From positions 52,931,053 through 52,991,052 of the forward strand of contig CM060732.1 in assembly GCA_030704615.1 (NCBI GenBank): a stretch of 60,000 nt of DNA, read 5' to 3'. Origin of the DNA: Takakia lepidozioides. Its lineage: Eukaryota; Streptophyta; Takakiopsida; Takakiales; Takakiaceae. Position numbers and translations under genes: made by a program. This document shows positions 12,101-23,962 of this stretch, one piece after another. Position 1 is the first letter of the stretch. Every line of letters begins with the position of its first letter. Under the pieces are notes generated by a model that saw only the letters and a list, made by a program, of their open reading frames with translations, was not told where the DNA came from and made no database searches.

Positions 12101-15100
12101 AGGAGACACTAGGGAAGAAATAGCTATGTGCAGGAAAATTGGTGGCTTCATCTGTATGAAATCGAGTGGCAGACTGATCTGCAAGAGCAGCAAGTTTACT
12201 ACTCTTGTCACAGCCATCTCATACAAGAAATGAACAGAATCTTGTCAGAGAAAGAAAAACTTAAAAAACTAGACTGTACTATCCCATTTTGGCATGGCAA
12301 GCAGCTACATCGTCAGCCTTGGGGGGACCAGTGCTTGCACTTGAGCTCTACATACAAAGCAAGCATCTGCATGGGATGGATGTCAAAGTCTTGCAAAGCA
12401 CTAGCATTCTGCCAGTACTAACATCAGGATTCAACTGTATGAACCTGGCTTTCTTAACTTCCTCTCATGTTGTTGCAAAACGAACCTACTGTCCATCACT
12501 GCAACAGACTACAGGTGTTTGAACTGCACTTTGGATGTTAAGTTTCCACCGAATTAGGTGAAAAGTAGCCCAAGTACGAATGATTCATTACTGAGGTCCA
12601 GTCTTCATGTTTGTTTACCCTTGCCTTGCCAAGGTGAAGGCTCATGAGAAATTTCTTTTGGATACACTAATTGCATCATCGAAAGTATCAACCGTTCTAG
12701 GTCGTAATCCCCAGAATGCAACACAATGCAGGATGGCTGCAAAATCTACTGAAATTGCCACACCATTTACGCTCCACACTCTCATTACGGTTGTTAGAGG
12801 CAAGCGTTTGATCTCAAGCCCCACGTAACTCAATGTACTTGACGTAACATGACAGAAAGACTTACCTTGTTTCATTTAAAGCGTCTAAGAGGTGTTGTCC
12901 AGTAATTTGATTTTGAGGACAAACTCTTAACATCAAAGATAACTGCATCCGGATGTTATGATTCTTTTACTGTCTTGAAGATACTAGTCTCAGAGGCTGC
13001 TCATCCCTGGAAGAAGCATTGGTTTTCTAGTGCTTTGTCAGTTTGCTATGTGCCTCCTCCTGTAAGCTTTAGTGGAGGATACATAGGTAAACAGGCCTCA
13101 AACCTACTGAGTAGTGTCTCACTTGCAGATACATTCAATTACACAAACATTCAACCTTCCCACACAGTGATCTAAGTAGGAATTCCAGATTTACAGGATA
13201 TCACACTTTAGCCTGCAACCTGCCGAGCTATGATGATTTTGATCACAGCTATGATGGTCACACATGTTCTCCCTGTTGAGAGAAATCTACAGCTGTGATT
13301 GCATTTGCTGTTAGACATTGACACATTGCAAACAGTGGGAGTGTTGCTTAATCATCTGTGCAGCTCTCATTCTCAAGGCTGACTAATACAACTTCCAGAA
13401 AGTTAAGGGCAAAGGCGAGAAAATACAGGTCAAGAAGAGCGGTGCAGTTGCCAAGTTGGGACGGAATTTGACCAGTGAGCATGTTATGTTGCAGGTGTAG
13501 CACCGACAGGTGGATGGCGTTCCCCAGGGTTGCAGGAATGCTCCCACTAATGGCATTGTTGCTCACATCCAGAAGCTCCAAAAAAGGAAGACTGCCAAGC
13601 TCCACTGGAATATGGGAAGACAGGGCATTGCCTGATAGATTGACAGCCACGAGATTGGCGAACCGCCCAAGTTGTGGGGATATAGGGCCCTCCAGCTGAT
13701 TTGCCGAGATGTCCAAAAACTGCAAAAATGTGCAGTTGCTTTGCTCAAAGTCTGGAAAGCTGCCTGTCAGCGCATTTCCTGATAGAGACACAAACTGCAG
13801 ATTGAAACCAAATATTTGCGGTAGTATGCCACCAGTGAGGTGGTTGTGGCTCAAATCCATGCTGCGCAATTGCCCGCACTGACCCAACTCCTGTGGGACA
13901 CTGCCCTCCAACAGGTTGCCAGACAAATCAAGCACCTCGACGACCTGCAGCTGACCAAGCGAGGCAGGTACCGTGCCTGCCAACCTATTGTTTGCCAGGT
14001 CCAAAACCTGAATCCTGCCTAGACTCCCAAGCCAAGCCGGAATATTCCCTGACAGCATGTTGTCCCGGACGTCAAGCAGTGCCAACCAAACCAGGGTCTG
14101 CAGCTGGGATGGCAGTGGTCCTGTTAATTGGTTCTGGCTGAGGTCAATGGCCACCAAGGTGACGCAGCTGCCAAATTCCAAAGGGACACTGCCAGTGAAA
14201 TTGTTACTGGTGAGACTCAGGCTCATAAGCTTCTGCAAATATCCCACTTCGCCAGGAATGGGTCCAGACAGCATGTTATGTGAAAGATCAATCTCACTTA
14301 TATTCAGTAACTGTCCAATTTCTGGAGGGATCAAGCCTGAAAGCTCATTGTAAGATAAATTCAGTGCAGTGAGCTGAACACAGTTCTTGAGAGAAGGAGG
14401 GATGGAGCCACTCAGCACGTTCCCAGCTACTGAGATATACTGGAGACTTTGGCAACTGTTGAAAAGATCAGGAGTCATTGGCCCTGAAAGTGCATTGTTT
14501 GAAAGGTCCAGAACTTCCAAATTCACTGAACCACCAAATGCAGAAGGAATGGCACCTGAAAGTGCATTGTTACTGACATTCACCTTCCTCAAGGTGGCCA
14601 TCTGTGCAACCTCTGTGTTAATGCTTCCCGAAAAATTATTGTAGGCTAACGTTATCGTCTGCAGCTCCGCCAGCTTCACAAGTGCTCTCCCGATTTGACC
14701 CGACAATGCCAGCCCAGGTAAAGTCACATCCGTGACCCTGGCCCAACATTGAACACCAAACCAACTACATGAGACAATTGCCACAAGAGTGCAAGCAAAG
14801 GTGGACCATTGCATTAACTACCCAAAACTTGAGTATGACCCCAAAGGGCAGGCCATGAATCAACACATGTTCTGGTGTTTGAAAGATACACTGATGAGCC
14901 AATCTTGAAGAGTTTGATCAAGAGACGAGAGTTCGGCATTATTTTGAGACCGCCTGTTGTTCCCAAGGCTTGAAAAGAAGGTGGAACGTAATCTGTAACC
15001 TAGGAAAGTAGAAAGGCACTTTCTTTCGACCGACTCTCAGCCTCAAACCGCAATGTAGGTGACAAAGATCACAAAGTTGGCTGAATCAACCATACCTGCC

Positions 15101-15325
15101 AGTGAGGATGTTGCAGGCAATACCGGTCCAGTTGCAGGGGCTCGAATCGTCCTCGCGCCAAGTGTTTAAGGCAGCTCGGGGGTCCTGCACAGATGCCTTG
15201 AATGCCATAAGACCCAGCACATCATCGCTCATGGGGACCAACGCCGCGCCGCACTGCATCAGCAGCCCGACTAGGCACCACAACCTCAACAACTCTACCA
15301 CCTGCATGTCTATCAGTCTAAACAT
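9123..15325 (-). CDS. LRR receptor-like kinase, IRK/PXC2 type, 997 aa, three exons
   Basis: Plasma-membrane receptor kinase. Exons by codon phase and GT-AG borders: 15325-15096, 14737-13427 and 10575-9123 (stop included). Introns are 358 bp and 2,851 bp. Joining them gives one uninterrupted 997-codon frame and restores the LRR register at both joints. Layout: signal peptide (about 1-28), LRRNT_2 cap with a Cys pair (PCNWTGIAC, 63-71), about 20 LRRs (80-570), second Cys pair (C591/C599), transmembrane helix (about 630-652), kinase (about 712-990). Kinase motifs: GRGGFG P-loop (719-724), AVKK lysine 740, HYDLKSSN (837-844) in place of HRD, and DYG (857-859) in place of DFG. This is a non-RD kinase, but the catalytic Asp, Lys and Asn are present. 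The conserved PIVLNPNAT juxtamembrane motif and the EYMEDDVV(I/V)LCD motif point to the Arabidopsis IRK (At3g56370) and PXC2 (At5g01890) group, which acts in vascular and root cell-division control. Ligand unknown. Confidence 0.95.
11294..11582. repeat. Near-identical tandem duplication inside the LRR-kinase intron
   Basis: A unit of about 140 bp starting GATATCCCCACCATC occurs at 11294 and again at 11443 (149-bp offset). It ends ACCAGGGCCCAGAGGGATC then TTATTTAGAGTA. The copies differ by only a few bases and one small indel, so the duplication is recent. It lies wholly within the second intron. Confidence 0.85.
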
Positions 15326-16090
15326 GTATTGCTACTCAGCTACGAGCTCCTCCCTCCACATGGAATCGCCTTCGCAACTCCAAGAATCGCCCAGCCTCAG
15401 GCAGCTGCAGCTGAAACACACAGGTTTCTTCTTGCAAGACCCTCCGCAGCTACAGAATGCAATGCCTTCATATCAACAAGCCCCTTCTTCCGTCGCCTCC
15501 TCTCCTGCATCCTCGCTAGCGACTCCCAACAATCCCGTGCCAACGTCCTTAACTTTCCCTCTCAAACTCCTCGCCAGCTTCCCAGCTGCGTTTGTACATT
15601 CAATAACTTAATGTACACCTCAGCATTCAAGTTCCCCCCACTTCACGGTCCCTCCAGGGAGTCCTCGCTGCCCCTCCGCATAAAGACCCACACAGTGCAG
15701 CAGCACTGCAAGCGTGTCGCAGACAGCCAAGCAAGCATGCCGTTGAGCTCCGCACTGCGCGCCTGCCCCCCGTGCTATCTCCCCCCTCTCTCGATCCGCC
15801 ACGTCCCCCACTCCCTCAAGTACTCCCACCACTTCCCCTACTCAGCCCATCTTTCTCTTCTCTCCCTCTCCCTCTCCGGGAGTCTCTCCCAAGAAAAACC
15901 AGCAATCCCGATTCCCGCCGCCACAGCAGCTCGTCTCTTTCAGACACAATCCCACATCACAGCAGCCACGCTTGCTCCTCCATCTCCCATCTCTCCCGTC
16001 TCTCTGACCGTTGCTCGCACCACCACCCACCACCTTTCATCCATCTTGTTGATAATTTTAGTTGTGCTCGATTACTAATTCCAAAGGTGG
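15326..16090 (-). promoter_or_regulatory. LRR-kinase 5' leader and promoter region with GA-rich tract
   Basis: Upstream of the receptor-kinase ATG. The plus strand is C/T-rich, strongest at 15855-15885 (CTCTTCTCTCCCTCTCCCTC), so the sense strand is GA-rich about 0.5 kb before the start. Plus-strand frames here (169 and 249 codons) are Ser/Pro/Leu low complexity and have no family resemblance. A 5' UTR is likely within this stretch, but its limits cannot be seen. Confidence 0.45.
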
Positions 16091-17034
16091 GTTGGGTTTT
16101 TGGTTTTCCTTTCTCTACCTGAAGGGCAAACAATTACAGCAGTAGACACTAGACACACAAGACTGATGTGTGAATGTGTGTGGTTGTTTGTTTGTTTCCA
16201 AGCCATGAGAGGGAGTGCAATATGGAGCAGCTTGACTGTCCTGGGGTGCAGGGGATTATGACTCGTAAGTGGTTGTACATGTAGGCAATAAATGATAAAG
16301 CTCTATTTCAACAATAATGCAGTGCCACCATTAACCCCCTCTTTTATAACAGAAAGGACCACTGTAACTGTCCATATCAGGGTCCATATCAGCGGTGCAT
16401 GTGTAGTGTACCTACTATCTCACACTGCGCCCCGTTGGAAACTTCCGAGTGTATCCAAGGAAATTTGGTGTGTGGCAGCATGTAGGAGGCATTTGCGTCC
16501 AGTGTGGTAGAAGACAGTACAGACAGTGTGTGGGTTGGAGGGATGATGGTTTGAACCAGGTTAGTTATTAAGGAGGAACTCATTTCAGAAAACTATAGGA
16601 AACTGAGGAGCGGTATTTGTGGCAAAGCAATAATCAACAATAATAACAACACCCCAGCATTTTGCTTGAGTTTTGGTGGCAATGCAGGCACAAGATGGGA
16701 GGCAAAAACTCTGCACAACCTTTGTCAGGTATCAAGTGAGAGGTGTGCCAAATTCCAGTTTGTGTACAGGCATCTGTACCACCTCAATAGTTCTGAGAGG
16801 ACGCCATTCCCCTACCCCAAATACAATCCCTCCACAGACTCCTTTAATGGTTGCTTCCGTATGTTCTACTACAGGCACACTACCTAATTTCGGCATTGAT
16901 GTCAACATGATGGCACCTACAAAGCAATGTCTGGTCACAATGAGAATGGGCCAACATCAAGGAATATGAACCAGTATTGATGCTAGCATCAAAGAGCTTT
17001 AACAGGCAGCCCAATTTAGAGAACCAAATGGAGC
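16091..17034. other. Intergenic, no gene seen
   Basis: Short unrecognisable frames only. The right end lies directly downstream of the S-acyltransferase stop codon and probably includes its 3' UTR. Confidence 0.4.
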
Positions 17035-19927
17035 TTAAGGCACAGACAGCGCCTCATCATAAAATGTTCGAAATCTCAACCCCGAGCCAAGGTGGCTTGT
17101 TGCTGTTGGACAGAACCAGTAAGCAACACTTCGTCCCAAAGACTGCAAGAAGCAGACAGGTGAACAGATCAGGTTCTGAAACCATCAACCACACTATCTT
17201 TACTGTTTCGAATATGCATGGTGAGCAAACATCTCAGAACAAACCCAAAATTTTACTGACTATGATGTTCACAGAGCATCTAATTGTAGTGGAAATATGC
17301 TACACTGAAAATCATAGGATGGTCCACACCTGCACTATTTTCAAATCAACAAACTGCACCTAGTACTAGCTGGATAGAAAAGCCACATGCAGATCTGAAG
17401 CGATCATGACATGGTTAGACAACACACTGAGGCAGTTGGCCACATATATATCCAGCCTCGCATTCCCCTGGAGGTTCAATGGGCTGAGGAGCACCACACA
17501 AATCGAATGGGAATCATAATTTATTTGCACAATCACTCTCTTTGGGGTGCTTTCAATGCCACTAAGGGGTTTTTGCATTGGCCTACCACCCCCACCCCCA
17601 ATGCTCACTACGGTGGAATTGCTGTAACCAGCATATATATGCAGCAAACATGAACGGGAAGGCCACTACCTACCGTAACCAAGTTGTCAAACACCCCAAC
17701 ATCGTATGGATGTCGATACAGCTGGCCTGCCTTCTCTGCAAGCCAACGGGCCCTGACACCCTCATGATACTGCATGTTCCAACCCACCAAAGGACTGCTC
17801 TTAAAAGCCATGCCATGCATCCACAGGACCATGAAGTAGGTACGGCCAAACTACATACTAACATAACAGGCAAAGAACCTAGAGCAGCAACCAATGGCAT
17901 TGAAAGGCAGGAAGGAGCACCTCAATGGTGGTCTTGTTGTGCAGCAGCAGAAACACATGCCATGCCAGTAGCACACCCACAGCCACAAACACTGGCACTA
18001 AAAGAATTGCACAGAGCACCTGCCCACATACATCGAACTCAATAACCTTGTTTTATTTGCATATCAACTGAAGCAACACATGAAACTTCTCTTAAAAAGT
18101 CTGGCATTGATTTTGTTGGTGAAGGTGGCGAAATATTGACCTGCAATGGCAGTTATGGTATTGAGTATGACATTTCATGGATCATCCCAACAAACACAAA
18201 AAAACCCACAATTACAGTAAGTTTGCCTCCACCTGAAGATGGAGGTTATGTAGCAAAAGGGCCAGAAAGAGCACCTTGATAACTGATGTAATGGCATCTG
18301 AGCTGCTCACAGGTGGAGCCTCCTGACCTAAGTGGTTTGACACCTCGTCTCCCAGCTCGTGCATAGTGTGACCTCCTATCAGCACCTTCACCCCAGAGCT
18401 CCAATTAAATCGGAAAATTTCGGCAGGAGCATCAAACACTGCGCACGTTCGGCCAGACTGGAGCTTGGTGCAACAAAGGAATTTGACAGTGACCTACTAA
18501 TAAGTTGGGTGGAGGAATAACCAAGGATTGGAAACATGCAGCCACAACATAGAGCAGAAACAGAAAGAATGCTTTATAGTTGTTGTGACCCACGCAATTG
18601 TTGATCCACATACAATGATGGTCCTGCAACACAACAGCACTGTTCTTGGTGAGGATCATCCACCTCCACCCACACATGCTGTATTTTGACTCTATTTCAC
18701 CCTCCACACCTTGCCATTCAGCACTTCTTATGAAGATAAATACCACAAGGAAATGTGCTCATTGGATTCTCCCCACACTACCCCACCCCACCTTCCCGCT
18801 TACCCCATGCAACCTTCTAGAAATCATGTCAAGGAGAACTACACTACTTCACGAGACAGAGCCGACGCCAACTTGTATTTCTCTCTTCCCCAAAAACCAA
18901 AGCCACAAAACAAAATATATTCAGGAGTCCAGTCATTGCTCCCTACATCTCCACATTGTAGACAGCCATTCCACCTAGCCATTGACAAAGCTGCCACATC
19001 ACTTATCACTGAGAGAACAGATTGAAGTGCAAGTACTGATCATGTATTCGACTTTCATGACAGGATGAAAAAAAATCAGTGGTCCGATGTGATTTCCCAC
19101 GAGTTAGAACAACCAGGAAAAGTATTATATAGAAAACACAACATACCATGCGTAGCACACAGCGTTTGCAGACACGACAGTGGTGGGCGCGAGGTGGCTT
19201 ATAGTGCCCACACTTTTGACAGTACCTCATATCCCCACCCTGTTACAAAAATTCAACTTGTCCACATAAGCAGTAGCAGAAGAGGACAACCTTGTTTTAC
19301 TGTCACTTGAGAATCTTTATAGAACTTCTGAAACTAACGGCTTTTCCATAGCTATCTGATCCTTCTCAGTCCGCCCTATCATTTTCGCCTGAGCTCTAAG
19401 ACTGAAGATAACTGATGATGAAAACTACCATCCTAATCACAGGTTCTCCCTCCTTTTACTCAGGTAACACAGGTATTGCCACACTTGCCCTTGACATATC
19501 TCTATAGTTGCTGCAGTCCAAACACAAAAGATTTAGCTCAGTTCCCATTCCATGAACGAGAATTGTATGTCCCAGATAAACCCAAACTAACACTGAATTC
19601 TTAAGCAGATCCTTTGAACTTTCCTAACTAACAGAAACAAGGCCAAGGACAGACCTTCCGCTTGACTTCATGGAGGGCAATCTGAGAATCCTCCAAATCA
19701 GGTAAATAGGATGAGGGAACATGGCCAGGATCCCGCACCACCGCTAATGCATATGAGACCAAGGCCATAATTCCAAAAGCCGTCAAAAGAATCACATTTC
19801 CAAACCCAGGTGCTGTACTAAAATTCAGCCAGGGTTGTATTACCAAGAAGACAACAGTGTTATACACAAATGCTATTACTAGCAGTACCGTCACCACTGG
19901 AAGCGAGATAAATCTCCTGAGACCCAT
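17035..19927 (-). CDS. DHHC protein S-acyltransferase, PAT15/16 type, 293 aa, seven exons
   Basis: Membrane enzyme that palmitoylates cytosolic Cys residues of target proteins. Exons: 19927-19655, 19239-19147, 18623-18522, 18385-18275, 18019-17921, 17769-17674 and 17142-17035. Every exon is a whole number of codons, all introns are phase 0 and all borders are GT-AG, giving a continuous 293-aa frame. Features: two N-terminal membrane helices (about 8-30 and 43-65); DPG motif (66-68); Cys-rich domain from RYCQKC through HHCRVCKRC to [13 protein letters not shown], with catalytic DHHC at 123-126; two more helices (about 140-160 and 195-218); TTIE, the TTxE motif, at 223-226; and the conserved [13 protein letters not shown] and [10 protein letters not shown] segments. 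The KRKGGD junction and the C-terminal GSGLRFR motif match Arabidopsis PAT15/PAT16, which are Golgi or plasma-membrane enzymes. No lesion is seen, so this should be a working gene. Confidence 0.95.
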
Positions 19928-21685
19928 TGCGCTTGTTTAGACCCAATTGTCCTGGCGCTGATAGTGAACCAAAATCAGACGTGTCCAACAATCCTACCGC
20001 GCAAGCATGTGGGATCAATTGTAAGAAGTCCAGAGTGACCAACTTGTCCGTACACCTACTTTTTCCCAAAACCTTGAGGACTGAAATGTCATCATGGCGC
20101 GTGGAGCTTGAAAGCATTGGAAAGCTTGCAAGGTCGTCGTTGTTACAGATATTGATCCAGGTTCCGCCTATGAAGAGATACCTTGCCTACTTTTTTTTGC
20201 TTCCTGAACTGGCAGGCAGCAAAATAAGTACAGTGAATTTGAACATTACCAATGAGGTAACTAGCAGTGGCCAGTCCTGCTACAACAATCGAGAGGAAAT
20301 GACGGTAAACCCTAATCCAACACCATTCTGGGCAGCAGGCTTAAAAAAGATGAACGAAGTTGCCACTTGAAACACAAGATGCCAGAAGTTGCTTGTGATG
20401 AAGCTGGTCTCTACATAGTTTGAGAGCATCCTGTGTGCAATAGCAACCATGTGTGTATCAGAAACTCAGATCTTCACAATGATTGGGCAATGATTGCATG
20501 TCGACAATCTCATGTATGTTGCAATTCTTACCACTCCCTTCACCTGCCCTAGTATCTGTGAGAATAGTCCACCATGAGTTGTTGACGTCAAGAAGTGATA
20601 AAATACGAAGGTGTATGTTCAGAAAGTAGGTGCATGAAACATGAATATCGAGAGAAGACAACGCAGAAAACGAGATGGTGATTTCTTCTGATTTTGCAGG
20701 GGCTTTCAAGCTCAGAAAACCTCAATGTTGAACTCAAAAGTTTGATATCTCAAATCCTGGCCAACTGAATTGAACACGCACCAATAACCTACAGCCTAGT
20801 TGAGCTCAGTTGCTTTCAACCCCGTGTAACAGTGCATTAATAAATCTTTGTAAGGACACAGCATCCGCAACCTAACGGTCCACATTAAGCTTCACGATTA
20901 CGCGTCAGCCCTCCAGTTCCACTGAAAGTAGAACGAGGCTATTAAAATTGACCCATGCCACTATTGCATCCACGCAATGCGTTCCGAATTGGAAACCTAG
21001 ATGGCAGGACACAGAGCAATTGAGCTACCAACCAATGAGTGGTACAGGGCTTGAAAAAGGGGTCACCTGCCAGCATCCTTACAGAAATTTGGGCTTCCCA
21101 CACAACGCATACGCATCCAGTCTGACAGTGAGCTTGACTTTTGCATAAAAAGCGACGATTGTCCATAAGATGCTTCTCCTCACTAAGCTCTCCCACAACA
21201 CAGCACCTTCAACTGTCCGCCCCACTGATCAAGAGAGTTGGTAACCAACAGAGACTTGAATGCCGAGTAAGGTATCCGTTGCATCAGCCACGATCAAGAC
21301 AGAGCAGCGTGCCAGCCCACAGAATCCTCCGCCATCGCTTCACACGCTCGGCTCCAGGTGCCAACCCTTTCGCCTCCTCATCGAGGTGACGACACGCAAT
21401 CGTCTGCTCAACTGGACAGAACCCCACACCCATCTTCATTCATCCACACTCTTGTGAAGGCTCTTTCCCCCTCTCTCTTTCTCCCCTTATCTTTCTCTCT
21501 TCCCTTCTCTTTCCCTACCAGACCACACCACAGCATCCTATGGACACAAGGTCGCCCTCTCTACCTAAGCAAAATTACCACTAGGCCTGAAAATCTGAAC
21601 GGACAGAGAGTGTGGATTCTAAGAACCTCATTGCAACTTTCAATAGAAGGGAGAAGTAGAAGTGGGTTTGGGGAAGAGGGAAAGG
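19928..21685. promoter_or_regulatory. Upstream region between the S-acyltransferase (-) and a NOP53-like start (+)
   Basis: Head-to-head spacing of about 1.76 kb. No gene is recognised in it. A C/T-rich stretch at about 21463-21520 (CCCCCTCTCTCTTTCTCCCC and similar) is oriented like a pyrimidine-rich 5' leader for the plus-strand NOP53-like start, typical of ribosome-biogenesis genes. It would be GA-rich for the minus-strand gene. The part nearest 19928 probably includes the S-acyltransferase 5' UTR. Confidence 0.35.
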
Positions 21686-22401
21686 ATGGGTAGGACAAAG
21701 AGTTTCGGGAAGGGGAAAAAAGAATGGAGGGCAAACATTAGCACACAGGACGTTGATGAGTTTGTTGAGAAGGCGGCATTGGAGGCACGGAGTGGCGGAG
21801 CCTTGGATTTGGTCACTACGTCATCTATGGCGCTATCTGGTCATCAAGCACCAAGGCGGACAGCTCTTGCAGGGGTTGATTCCACAGTAGGACACGAGAC
21901 CTGTATACATACTGAAGCAGATGCGCAAGAAGCGGCCAGTTTACTTGTGCAAGGTGCGCAAACGCACGTCTTGTCAACCCTCAATGAGGTCCAGGGAGTC
22001 CCCCCACCTGTGCCGCTTTGTAGGATGAGGACTCTACCCGCTGTTCGACTCCCTCAAAGGATCAGCATCACTCATCTCAAGGAGCATTTCCACAACGGCT
22101 ACATAGACTCTTTGGGAGCATTCATGCTAGCTATCAAAGATGACAACTATGCGGAAGAGGAAGTTACAGAGGAGATCAGGGCAGACTGGAATGAACACTA
22201 GAAGGCAGTCAACGATGCATTTGAGAGTGCAATTGTTGGATCGCAGTGGGCATTTCTATCCAACCACATGCTATACATTTATGATGGTAATCATCGCATA
22301 TTGCTTGGACAGAATACATAAAAGGGCACCATGACAACGACCCAGATTGGCACATTAGTGTGCAAACAAGGATCTTGGATGTGCAAACCGGGGGATGCTA
22401 A
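21686..22401 (+). pseudogene. Broken chimera: NOP53-like N-terminus fused to a ParB-like domain
   Basis: The first 40 residues (MGRTKSFGKGKKEWRANIST then DVDEF.EKA) match the conserved N-terminus of plant NOP53/SMO4, a nucleolar 60S-biogenesis factor. The frame then passes into a different domain: PVPLCRMRTLPAVRLP, HFHNGYIDSLGAFMLAIKDD and EEIRADWNEH. It aligns with the ParB-like domain of the genes at 22953-27976 and 37474-41990 (PLCRMISMPVVRPP, then DFVHGYRLG, then ISDNWDECW). A TAG at 22199-22201 replaces the expected Trp. Homology continues after it (KAVNDAFE, then YIYDGNHRI). A frameshift near the HRI follows, with homology ending at 22401 (WTEYIKGHHDND, then DWHISVQTRILD). It is therefore a decayed third copy of the ParB-like gene, carrying a host-like first exon. 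Whether the fusion was ever expressed is unknown. An ATG start at 21686 agrees with NOP53. Confidence 0.6.
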
Positions 22402-22952
22402 ACTAAGAGCGGGCTCACGTGAGCGGAAAGATTCTCATGGATGAGGATGAATGTCACTGTAAGGGTCTACAACCGCGGATGAGAATACCATGCGAGACTT
22501 GTATCCGCGGGAAAGGCTGCATACAACGAGGCAGTATTTTGCAACAATGTAGAGGAGACATTGGGCGCATGTGGATGGAACGAGGATGAATGTCGGATGG
22601 ATGTTGGATGAATGTTGGATGTAAATTGGATGGCAGTTGGATGATAAATGAATGAAAGGTGGATGAAAATTTGGTGGATGGTGTAAGATTGATGGATGAT
22701 TATTGGATGAATTTTGGATGTTTTTTGGATGTAATCCGGCACACCGATGGATTAATGAATGATGACATCATTGGATGAATGTTTCGCAAGAATATGGATG
22801 TTGAGTGCTTCTATTGTTGACGTCTATCGGATGGATTAATGAACATACATGAAGGAAGTTTTGAATATAAGTACAAGTCGAGAGGCACACGCATGATTGA
22901 AATCATAGAACTCGGTATTGCATTATCCATACAAAGTCTGAAAACATATGGG
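22402..22952. repeat. GGATGAATG-rich region (CATTCATCC on the minus strand)
   Basis: From about 22578 to 22800 the plus strand is a loose array of GGATG, TTGGATGAATG and GATGGATG units at irregular spacing. It lies just downstream of the minus-strand ParB-methyltransferase stop codon, so in that gene's sense it is a CATCC-rich tail. A similar CATTCATCC-rich stretch follows the plus-strand SWIM transposase at 55655-55740. Confidence 0.65.
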
Positions 22953-23948
22953 TTATTTTGATTCCGGGGATCCACTGCCAGAGGACATTGCATTCGAAAC
23001 CGAAGCACAACTATCAATAAACACCATAGCCCCGCTATGCACACGTCCCTTCCTGCCACAAACCAGACGAGGGAGAGATGCTTCGAGAGCAAATGATCTT
23101 GCTGCAGCCTCAACATAACATGGCAATTCAAGCATGGGGGGCGGACTTGGAAAGAAGTCCGGGTTCGCAAAGAAAGGGAGGAACCTTGGCGTTGTTGGGC
23201 TCCTGCAAAAAAAAATGCAAACATTCATGAGCTACCCAAACTCCGACGCCACAAAGGAATCCCATGTAAAGAAGAAAAAGCAGACGACTTACTCACAATC
23301 AAAATCGTCGTCAATTTCCATGTCATCGTGTTCCAACGACACTGCTACGACCGTCGCATCTGTCTGTGTGCCTGAGGTTGAGCCCTCATGGAGGGGAGCT
23401 ATCACCTCTTTGTACAATTCGGCATCCCCCTCAAAGGCGAACAGATGCCTTCCCGCTGTTTTGTAGGCATGGAACGATGCCCCTGCATGCAGAATCCACA
23501 AAATGAGCAAAGATAGGCGCACCTGTAATCTCAAACAACAACAATGAAGGCATATTGCGAGAGTGTGAAGGCCCGATCCTGTTCCAAGAGTGAGGTCAAC
23601 AACTCGAGACCCTTCAACGCTGCAAGACTCGATGACTGTCTGCATGAAGGCAGGACTCTTCTCGCGTGCACCTCTCCATGGCTCTTCGGAAGTCCGCAGC
23701 ACAGTAAGTGAGGTGTCCACGTAGTTGTAGATGAAATCATCATCCACCGGATCGCAAGACGAATCAATATGCGTTCCCCATTTCAAGACGGAGAACTCCT
23801 TCATGGATGACAGTGTTGATGGGTGGCGTTCTCTTACGAGACAGTGCGCGTCAAAAGCTCGTGTCTACGAAATCAAAACACAGGAGTCAGTGGAGTGAGC
23901 ACCGAGGCAAGAGCAAGGGAATGAGCAGAGGACACCCTTGCACCATGC

Positions 23949-23962
23949 TTGCGTCAACGCAA
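23949..23962 (-). repeat. Intronic palindrome, copy 1 gene (short form)
   Basis: TTGCGTCAACGCAA on the plus strand lies in the intron just before the SAM-binding exon. It has the inner part of the palindrome found elsewhere in this gene, but the outer arms have decayed. Confidence 0.6.

Noticed and set aside
12128-12522. Small plus-strand frames inside the receptor-kinase intron
   Set aside because: No recognisable domain or coding signature. The intron is confirmed by phase-correct GT-AG borders on the other strand.
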